Shown in pieces: positions 55,812 to 64,000 of a stretch of DNA of 64,000 nt; the stretch's first letter is position 1, and every line of letters begins with the position of its first letter. Under the pieces are notes generated by a model. It was not told the DNA's origin, ran no database searches, and saw only the letters and a program-made list of their open reading frames with translations. This stretch comes from Musa acuminata AAA Group (Eukaryota > Streptophyta > Magnoliopsida > Zingiberales > Musaceae). The position numbers and the translations under genes were made by a program. The DNA is taken from assembly GCF_036884655.1 (NCBI RefSeq), contig NC_088345.1, positions 21,976,501 through 22,040,500 on the forward strand, given 5' to 3'.

Positions 55812-57777
55812 TGTTGAATCTCAGATTTTGATGATGAAGTCAATTGTCATTTGTTGTCTAATCTATGTGTTGAGATAAGTGTGCAGGATTAACTATGATG
55901 AAAGTTAGACAAGCAGCAGGAGTTGCGCCGGAGTCAAGTTCATGATCACGTTGGGAGTTCGAGAGTTCGACGGAAGTTCAGACGGTCGTCGGAGGTTCTG
56001 CGAGAACAGATCCGAGAAGTCCAGAAGCTTGCCAAGTGAAGCTCGTCGGAACTTGCCAAGTGGATCCTCGCAAAGTCCAGGAGTTTGCCGGAAGTCCGCA
56101 GGAGCATCACCGAGGGTTCATCGGATGATCGACGGAAGTTCACCGGAAACTCGCCGGAAGAAGCGATTGACGCACCGAAGCAAAGCTGCAGAAATTGTCT
56201 TAGATCTAATCATAGTTAGCACGTTGATTAAGTTGGAAAATGGGAGGTGATCCCATTAGCTTAATCTTGGGGCAATTGGGCCCCTGAAAGACTGAAATTG
56301 GGCCAAATGGAGCTAACCATTTGGACCTAGATTGCACCAGGCGGTGCAACCGCCTAGCCCAGGAGGTGGCACCGCCTGGGCTAAGCCTCCCAGCGAGACT
56401 GGGCGGTGCAACCTCCCCAGCCAGGAGGTGGCACCGCCTGAGCTCAGTCTTCGAGCAAGACTGGGCGGTGCAACTTCCTTGACAGAGAGGTGGCACCGCC
56501 TGAGCTCGGTCTGCCAGGCGGTGCAACCTCTCCAGTCAAGAGGTGCAACCGCCTGATCCCGAAATTCCAGGATTTGATCGTTTTGAGCTCCAAATTTGAA
56601 TTGGGTTGGGGCCTATAAATACCCCACCCATTCAGCATTGAAAAGATACAGATCCACACCGAATTCTTGATCTTTTCAGTGATTCTAAGAGCTCAAATTT
56701 GTGTAAAGTCCAAAAGTTCTCCTCTTTTCTGTTCTTCAAGTCTTGAGTTGTAAAGAGAGGAGAGAAAGGATCTGTAAGGGTTGTCTCCTGAGCCCGTCAA
56801 AAGGAGAGAAACTGTAAAAGGGAAGTTGGCCTTCGCCCATTGAAGGAAGGCCCCTAGTTGACGTCGGTAACCTCGCCGGTGGAGGAAGCCAAAAGTGGAG
56901 TAGGTCAAGACTGACCGAACCACTCTAAATCTCTGGTTTGCGTTTATTTTGAGCACTTTATCATTACTGCAAACCTCCTACATAGCTACTGCTCTCTGCG
57001 CTTTTACGAACAAGTTTCTAAGTTCTAATCTTTCTGAATCTGCATTCAGACGTCAAAAGGTGTTTTCGTACGATCTTTACATTGCAGCTTACATTTACGT
57101 CTTGAATTTGTTCATAACTGCGAATTGTCTTCTGCGCTTTTACGAACAAGTTTCTTTGCAGTTTATATTTACATTTTGATTCTATTTATAACTGCAAACT
57201 GTCTTCTGTAATTTTACGAACGAGTTTCAACATTTAGACGTAAAACTGCATTTAGACGTAAATCGGCTTTCCTCGCACAATCATCATATTTCAGTTTACG
57301 TTTACATCTTGATTTCAACTGCATACTGCCTTCTGCGAGTATACAAACGAGTTTCAAAGTTCAGACGTAAATCTGCGTTTAAGACGTAAATCTGCGTTTA
57401 GACGTAAATCTGCGTTTAGACGTAAATCTGCGTTTAGACATAAATCTGCTTTTTGCAGATTACTTTTTGAGCTGTACAATAGCAGCACATTGTCTTTATA
57501 CTTCTGCTTAAACTGCGCTTAGACGTAAACTACGCGGAGACGCAATCTGCGCTTAGACGCAATCTAAGTTTGGACGCAATCTGCATTTAGACGCAAACTG
57601 TGTTTAGATGCTAACTGTGTTTAAACGTAAACTGCACTTAATCATAAGTAATCTTAGAATCGGCTTTTGCATCAAAATAGTTTTTATCGAACGAACGCAG
57701 CTTTCATTTTTTAATCGCTGAAAAATTTCCGCTACACTAATTCACCCCCCCCCCTCTTAGTGCTCTCGATCCTAACA
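55812..57777 (+). repeat. 3' LTR of the deleted element, 1966 bp
   Basis: TGTTGAATCTCAGATTTTG ... CTCGATCCTAACA. Palindromes about 56335-56560, TATAAATA at 56614-56621, and an irregular minisatellite related to CGTTTAGACGTAAATCTG at 57236-57620. It resembles the LTR of the gag-only element but is shorter. Confidence 0.93.
57236..57620 (+). repeat. Diverged 18-bp minisatellite in the LTR
   Basis: Regular run TCTGCGTTTAGACGTAAA at about 57370-57440, scattered units elsewhere. It is the complement of the unit in 27411-27810. Confidence 0.85.
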
Positions 57778-57782
57778 CTATA

Positions 57783-57872
57783 AAGGATTCAATAATAAGT
57801 AACAAAGTTAGTGGATCAATTTTTGAGGCACCCAAAATCAAATGGGTACCTAAAAGTCATCCTCTTTTGTAG
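57783..57872 (+). pseudogene. End of the interrupted gag
   Basis: Continues 51946 after the nested element and ends PKIKWVPKSHPLL then TAG at 57870-57872, in phase with pol, as in the complete element. Confidence 0.9.
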
Positions 57873-60829
57873 ACAAACCCACAAGCTAGGAGCAAGAGAT
57901 GGTATCTCGATAGTGGATGCTCAAGACATATGACTGGAGATCCATCTCATTTCTCTATGCTCACTAGCAAAGAAGAAGGGTACGTCACCTTCAGAGACAA
58001 TAACAAAGGCAAAATCATTGGCAAGGGAACTATTGGTAACAAATTTAGTTTTTCCATTAATGATGTTTTACTAGTTGATGGATTGAAACATAATCTCTTG
58101 AGTATTAGTCAACTATACGATAAAGGTTATATCGTTAGATTCGAATCAAATATGTGTATTATCGAAAAACCAAACAATAACTTGACTATGATTGCATTAA
58201 AACAAAATAATGTCTACACCATCAACCTTGATGAACTAAGTAATGAAATGTGCTTCTCCACTCTAAATGATGATGCTTGGCTTTGGCATAGGAGATTAGG
58301 CCATGCAAGCATGAAACTAATATCTAAGATCTCATCTAAAGATTTAGTACGAGGGATTCCAGATATGAAGTTTACTAAGGACAAAGCATGTGATGCATGT
58401 CAACTAGGTAAACAAATAAAAACTAGTTTCAAACCAAAAAATCAAATTAGCACCACTAAACCACTACAATTGATCCATTTGGATTTATTCGGACCAATTG
58501 ACACAACAAGTCTAGGAGGAAGCAAATATGCATTTGTAATTGTGGATGACTATACTAGGTACACTTGGACCTATTTCTTAGTCCACAAAAGTGATTGCTT
58601 CAAGTGCTTCTCTAAATTTTGTAAACTCACTCAAAACGAAAAAGGTTTCATGATTTCATCAATTCGAAGTGATCACGGTGGCGAATTTCAAAACCGTGAC
58701 TTTCAAAATTTTTGTGAAGTTAATGGATATAATCACAACTTCTCCACTCCGAGGAATCCCCAACAAAATGGAGTAGTTGAAAGAAAAAATAGAAACCTAC
58801 AAGAAATAGCAAGAACTATGTTAAATGAACATAGTTTACCTAAGTATTTTTTGGCCGAAGCCGTAAATACGGCTTGCTACATCATGAATAGAGTCCTAAT
58901 AAGACCATCCTTATCAAAAACTCCCTATGAATTGTGGAATAACAAAAAACCAAATATTTCTTATTTTAAAGTTTTCGGTTGTAAATGCTTTATTTTGAAT
59001 GAAAGGGATGTCTTAGGAAAATTTGATACAAAATCCGATCAAGGCATCTTTCTTGGTTACTCTTCCGTTTCTAAGGCTTTTCGGGTTTTTAACAAAAGAA
59101 CGTTAGTAATATAAGAGTCTATTCATGTAGTTTTTAATGAAATTTCTAATTTAAAGAAAAATGATTTTGATGATGATCTTGGTTTTGATAATTAGAATTT
59201 AAATGAACCTCCTCCTCAAAATAGCAACTTGGATGCACCTTCTTCCGAAACTTCCTTACCCAAGGAATGGAAGTATATAGATGCTCATCCAAAGGAGCTA
59301 ATTATAGGAGATACATCAAAAGGGGTTCAAACTCGTTCCTCTTTCAAGAATTTTTGTGCTAATGCCGCCTTCCTTTCTCAAATTGAACCTAAATGCATTG
59401 ACGAAGCCATAAAAGATGATTTTTGGGTTATTGCAATGCAAGAGGAATTGAATCAATTTGAGAGGAATAAGATATGGAAGCTTGTTCCTAGACCTAGTAA
59501 CCATTTAGTCATTGGTACTAAATGGGTCTTTTGAAACAAGCAAGATGAAAATGGTATCGTGGTTAGAAACAAGGCTAAATTAGTGGCCAAAGGTTTCAAC
59601 GAAGAAGAAGGTATCGATTACGAAGAAACCTTCGCTCCCGTGGCTCGATTAGAAGCCATAAGGATGCTCCTTGCCTATGCTAGTAGTAATAATTTTAAAC
59701 TATTTCAAATGGATGTCAAAAGTGCTTTCTTGAATGGTTTTACTTTCGAAGAAGTATATGTCGAACAACCTCCCGGATTTGAAAATTCTCTTCTTCCTAA
59801 TCATGTATTCAAATTGACTAAAGCTCTCTATGGCTTGAAACAAGCTCCTAGAGCTTGGTATGAAAGGCTTAGTTCCTTTCTTATTTTAAATAATTTTACT
59901 AAAGACAAGGTTGATACTACATTGTTTATTAAACATTTTGAAAATAATTTTCTTATTATGCAAATTTATGTTGATGATATTATTTTTGGCTATTCTGATG
60001 AATCACTATGTGAATCATTTGCCAAATATATGAGTCATGAATTTGAAATGAGTTTAATGGGTGAATTAACTTTCTTTTTGGGATTACAAATCAAACAACT
60101 TAGTGATGGTATATTTCTTAACCAATCTAAATATACATTAGAATTGTTAAAACGATTTAACATGGATAATTCAAAAGCAATAAACACCCATATGAGTACT
60201 GCGACTAAGTTAGATATGGATGAAAATAGTGAAAATTTCGATCAAAAAAGAATATTTAGGACTATGGTATCCAAAATCTAAGGCTTATCCAAAGAATATT
60301 TAGGTATCTTAAAGGAACTCCAAATCTAGGACTGTGGTATCCAAAATCTGAAAATTTTGATTTAATAGCTTATGCAGATGCCGATTTTGGCTGATGCAGG
60401 ATAGATAGAAAAAGTACATCTGGAACATGCCAATTTTTAGGACATGCACTTGTTTCTTGGACTTCCAAGAAACAAAATTCAGTTGCACTATCTACGGCGG
60501 AAGCCGAATACATTGCTGCAAGTGCATGCTGTGCACAAGTTGTTTGGATGAAAAATACATTAGAAGACTATGGAATTCACTTTAAAAATATTTCCATAAA
60601 ATGTGATAATACTAGTGCCATATGTCTTACTGAAAATCCAATTCAGCACTCTAGAACTAAGCACATCGACGTTAGGCATCATTTCATACGCGATCACGTC
60701 CTTAACAATGATGTTATATTAGAATTTATTGACACAAAGCATCAATTAGCAGATATTTTTACAAAAGCCTTAAATAAAGACCAATTTGAATTCATCCGAA
60801 GGGAATTAGGCATGTTAAATTGTCCCTAA
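57873..60829 (+). pseudogene. Sirevirus-like pol pseudogene
   Basis: Aligns with 39108-42146. Protease text [14 protein letters not shown] is intact at 57902-57943. The open part from 57930 has 394 aa with HHCC residues and the integrase D, D and E (GVVERKNR) kept. Stops: TAA at 59112-59114, TAG near 59194, TGA at 59532-59534 (in KWVF*NK). From 59559 RT is open with YVDD kept, up to 60281. Near 60246-60310 about 150 bp of the sister sequence is missing and a short piece around AAGAATATTTAGG is repeated. RNase H follows with TGA near 60390 and ends at 60829. Non-functional. Confidence 0.92.
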
Positions 60830-61050
60830 AATGAGCTTCACGAAAAATGACTCGTCCTTTTCCTTTCTTTTGTGAATTTGATTTCTTCCTTGTTCTTCAA
60901 TTCAAAATGATCCATTAAAGTATAACTTATTATCTTGAGGGAAAAAGCTAAACAAAAGGGAGGAAGAAATTTTTTTTGCTATCCTCAGCGGGATGCCAGC
61001 GGTGGCACCGCCAGATCCGGCGGTAGCATCGCTTGAGCACTCGGGCGCCA
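60830..61050 (+). other. Chimeric end of the decayed element
   Basis: AT-rich for 150 bases without the family tail's text, with AACAAAAGGGAGGAAGAAA (a purine tract-like run near 60952-60970), then GCGGTGGCACCGCC palindrome words (60998-61050) as in Sirevirus-like LTRs. I take it as a junction of broken pieces. Confidence 0.5.
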
Positions 61051-61500
61051 GGTGGTAACGGACAAACTTCTTAACAAGATGTTGGATGTAATGCTTATGT
61101 CTATCCGTTGTCTTTTGGATTGTTCATGCCTTGTATAGCAGGTAGAGGGGCGGCCGAAGGCTTATAAGCCCCATTTTAGTTGGGTTGGTGGACTCTTTAG
61201 GCTTGTAAATAAAGGTTGTGTCATGTGGACACGTTCGAGAGCTTTTCGGTCTGTAATGGACCATTTTACCCTTTGTTGTGCAACTATTCAGAGCTTATAA
61301 AGTCTGTTTGTAATTTGCATTGTCTATGAAGTGTTTTTCGGACATGTTTGCTTGTGGATCCCGATTGAGGCGTTCTCTTTAACCCGTTCTCTCTTTTGTT
61401 GGTCCTAAGGGACAATGGGAGGCTTCGGGGAGGCTGACCTTTGCGGACGGACGCGCGAGGGTGCCGCACGCCTTAGGCAAAACCAGCTAAGGTCGTGACA
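61051..61500 (+). repeat. Presumed LTR of a non-coding (LARD-type) element
   Basis: It ends GGTCGTGACA at 61500, followed by a perfect primer-binding site. The left edge is not sharp: TGTTGGATGTAATGC at 61080 would give a 421-bp LTR with TGT...ACA ends, but related text may begin at about 61050. A TATA-like CTTATAAAG lies at 61296-61304. No second LTR is within the window. Confidence 0.6.
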
Positions 61501-61504
61501 ATTA

Positions 61505-61516
61505 TGGTATCAGAGC
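61505..61516 (+). promoter_or_regulatory. Primer-binding site
   Basis: TGGTATCAGAGC, four bases after the LTR end; initiator-Met tRNA type. Confidence 0.85.
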
Positions 61517-64000
61517 GGGACAAGCACTCATAGAAACACTTGATATGCAAACGTGGGGGACCTAGCGGGGCTGCGTCAAGGGCAGTCAGCACACGCACGA
61601 CCGTTTGTGGGAAAACGGGCATGGAGATGTAGGGAAAAGAGTCGCTCAGAGGAGCGGGCATCTAACATTGGCATTCAGTGGAATGGCCAACCCTTCGCGC
61701 AAGAGGCACCACGAGAACAGACAAGCTTGGAAGAATTCGGAGCGCACAAAGGTTGGGATGGTTGAGTTTGAGCTACGGCTCAACGTTGACAACTATACTT
61801 GATGGTGCTCTAGGCAGGCGAGGCGCTTGGCAAGAATGAGACCATCCAAGGTGGAATGAGTTGCTCAGCGACCAAAAGAGTTATGCAAAGCTCACAGAGG
61901 TGAGGGGAATTGCTAACTCGAAGAATTTGGTACTCATGCATGGGCTTGTAGGCGGACGATGGAATGTTCGTGGCCATCCCAAGGCGGCCGAGACTCGACG
62001 CCAATGGAGCATTAAAACTTTCTCTTCGGCATGCAAAGGATACGTCCGTAGAAGGCTGAAGTGTGCAACGAGTTCAGCATGTTGCTAGGCCTTGAGGGGT
62101 GCAGTGGTGGCTGTATTGACGTGGAGGCGCAATCTAGCAAGTGCGTTTGCAAGAGGCAGAATAATGCACTGTTTGTTCAGCAGATCGGAGTAGTCCAAGG
62201 GGATGGTGGTCTCCAAAACGAAGAGAGATGTTGCTCCAACGGGACAGTTATCCAGGAGGGATAAGTCTCGGCTCTCCAGAGGGAGAATCATGGGAGATGA
62301 AACTCACAAACAACAACTTCACGAAGCTCGATGGACCGAGCAAGCGGCGAGGAGTTGCCGCTTGATCTCGCTCGAGAGAAAGCATTGGTGGATGCATTGC
62401 GAGATCAAGTGGGGGAGCGACTTGAAGCAACTTAAATGAAGGCACACTTAGAGTCGATATGGAGATCGGACTCAAGGGAGGGCTGACCCGTGAAATGGTG
62501 GGCGCGAGGGCCACCATCGACTCAATGCAAAAACGAGGAGCGGAGCAACTTGGGTATAACTTGGCGAAGTACCCAAGTCGCCCGAAGGGAGCCAGCAGAG
62601 AAGTTGGAACATGGAACAGAAGCACAGTGCTTTCCTTAGACAGAGGTCAAAGACATGAACTCTTGCAGAGGCAAGGGTAGGATCATGTTGTTCCATGGGT
62701 CCTTCATCCTGACGGAGTGGACTCATCTTCCATGGTGCCAAAGACGAAGGGAGCTTCGCGGCACATGCACCTTAACTTGGAAGAGCATTTGATGGAGGAA
62801 CTAAGGCGACTCAACTTGCGGAGGCGAAGTTGGGTTCAGAAGGCCTTAGCACGGGGCAAGTGGACGCAGAGGGGGGTACTCTTGAAGAATATGCCACAGT
62901 GTTGCCATTCAAGTTGCTATGAAGGAAGCAGTGCGCAGCGGAGATTGTGCTGGTAGGGGCAGAGGCCCAGGATCTAGACAATGGTGCACAGATTACAGTG
63001 AAGTCGGTGGACTTCGAGAGCTACTAGGCGACGGACTGTCCTAGAGCGGTGCTTTATCTAGGTGTGACCCAAGAGTGGGTGGATGAAGGTCGATTGCCAG
63101 AGGAGCGAACAAAATCGAAGGTGGAAGGGACCCTGCGATGTATTGGCAGAGGCCACACATGGAGGGTTCACAACTTGGAGTTTATTCCACAAGGATCAGA
63201 ATGCAATGGAGATGTCACCAGGAGGCGACATGGTGCAGCGGATCGTGGTGGAACAGTTCGTGGTAATGCGATACACACAATCTGTCCCATGAGGGATGAG
63301 ATCATATGGAGGTATGATCAGGAGGTACTGGGAGCTCCGCTTTGGTGAACAACACGACGGCAAGAAGGGCTATGGATTCAAGGAGTGAAGGCCATGGTAT
63401 CGCAGAGGCGGGTCTTCCGGGCGTGCACCGAATTTTGCATCGGATGAAAACCTTGGTCATCAGCATATGGGGCTGGGTTCCACCAAGGGAAGAGTTCGAA
63501 TGCAAGTACCAGTGAGTTCCATGGGAGGGACTTGATCATGTAGATGTATGATAGAAGCAGCTGGAGAGTTGGACTGCTCCAGAGCTCATATTCGCTTAAG
63601 GGAGCCCGACAAGTCAGAGGACAAGGTCGAGTAAGCGAACGTTGCTACCAAGGAAGCTAAGGAGAACAGAATCGCTGCAAACTCTACAACGTGATGGCAG
63701 AGGCCATGCATGGGAGTTGCAGTCTGTCTTTCCATCGACCAAACAGACTGCTTGGAGAACACAGTGGTGTTGAAGCAGGGGGTCGAAAGGGGCGAGGAAG
63801 TGACGACGAGTCCAGAGGGACTTAGCTGCCCAAAATCAAGCATCAGTTAGAATGGAGGTGGACTCAGAGGAGTGCCACGGAGACATCTCTACTGATTGTG
63901 AAGAAAAGGGATACAGAGGCGAGGCGACGGATAGTAGGGCCATGGGCATGGCAGCACCATGGTACCGCAGAGGCGGGACTTCCGTGCAAGTCATTGATCC
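61517..64000 (+). mobile_element. Non-coding interior of a LARD-type element (runs off the window)
   Basis: About 2.5 kb with no frame above 125 aa and no gag or pol motif in any frame I read. It is purine-rich (GGAG, GAAG words) and contains loosely repeated phrases: GCAGAGGCGGGTCTTCCG at 63401 and GCAGAGGCGGGACTTCCG at 63969; GGCAGAGGCCACACATGG at about 63145 and GGCAGAGGCCATGCATGG at about 63696. This fits a large retrotransposon derivative that keeps only replication signals. A diverged gag cannot be excluded beyond the edge. Confidence 0.55.

Larger units (their letters stand above)
51947..57777 (+). mobile_element. Internally deleted Sirevirus-like element
   Basis: Target duplication CTATA at 51942-51946 and 57778-57782. 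A deletion joins the middle of the 5' LTR (about 52721) to the integrase core, removing the rest of the LTR, primer site, gag, protease and integrase N-terminus. The 3' LTR is 55812-57777. Its pol and tail differ from the 36210 type and match the 4463-21679 element's tail, so it is a second subfamily. The kept part of the 5' LTR differs only slightly from the 3' LTR. Confidence 0.92.
47671..61050 (+). mobile_element. Decayed Sirevirus-like element, twice interrupted, 3' end lost
   Basis: Same subfamily as 36210-44511: LTR ends, gag and pol align throughout. It starts with the 5' LTR at 47671. Interruptions are a solo LTR (50015-51576) and a deleted element (51947-57777), each with a 5-bp target duplication. 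Gag and pol carry several stops and one rearrangement. After the pol stop at 60829 only about 220 bases follow, unlike the family tail, and no 3' LTR is seen, so its end was lost by deletion or recombination. Confidence 0.88.

Noticed and set aside
61473..63843. Minus-strand ORFs of 60-125 aa at the right edge
   Set aside because: Short, unordered, without domains, overlapping plus-strand frames of similar length; consistent with non-coding DNA.

Overview
This is nuclear DNA of a flowering plant. I infer a monocot, perhaps Musaceae or another member of Zingiberales, from the style of the Ty3-gypsy and Sirevirus-like sequences; that placement is a guess. I see no host gene, tRNA, rRNA or CRISPR array. 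Nearly every base belongs to LTR retrotransposons nested inside one another.

Layout. The oldest layer is a broken Ty3-gypsy family in several pieces: gag, protease and RT remnants at 696-4462, a GC-rich leader at 4264-4462 and 21680-23026, LTR fragments, and two more leader copies head to head at 45031-47670. Into this went: (a) a Sirevirus-like Ty1-copia element at 4463-21679 (duplicated target GTGTG), itself split by a second copia element of another lineage at 9970-18712 (GTTAA); (b) a solo LTR of about 4.5 kb, 23238-45017 (GCCCA), split by a minus-strand gag-only element at 27286-44540 (CCTTC), whose right LTR is split by a complete, very young Sirevirus-like element at 36210-44511 (GTTTC); (c) a decayed Sirevirus-like element from 47671 to about 61050, split by a solo LTR at 50015-51576 (AAAGA) and a deleted element at 51947-57777 (CTATA). 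From about 61050 to the end lies the LTR, primer-binding site and non-coding interior of a further element. The left edge (1-695) is part of another Sirevirus-like LTR.

How the parts relate. Only the 36210-44511 element has intact-looking gag and pol; its 1280-bp LTRs differ by about three bases by eye. The gag-only element at 27286-44540 has no pol and would need enzymes from a relative such as that one. Most other coding regions carry stops, frameshifts or deletions.

Most interesting signals: four hairpins with a constant tip and different but complementary stems in the leader of the 9970-18712 copia element; a conserved in-frame UAG between gag and pol in three Sirevirus-like copies; a gag-only element whose Gag has lost its zinc knuckles; an extra ORF sitting where pol should be in the 4463-21679 element; and repeated primer-binding sites in the gypsy family.
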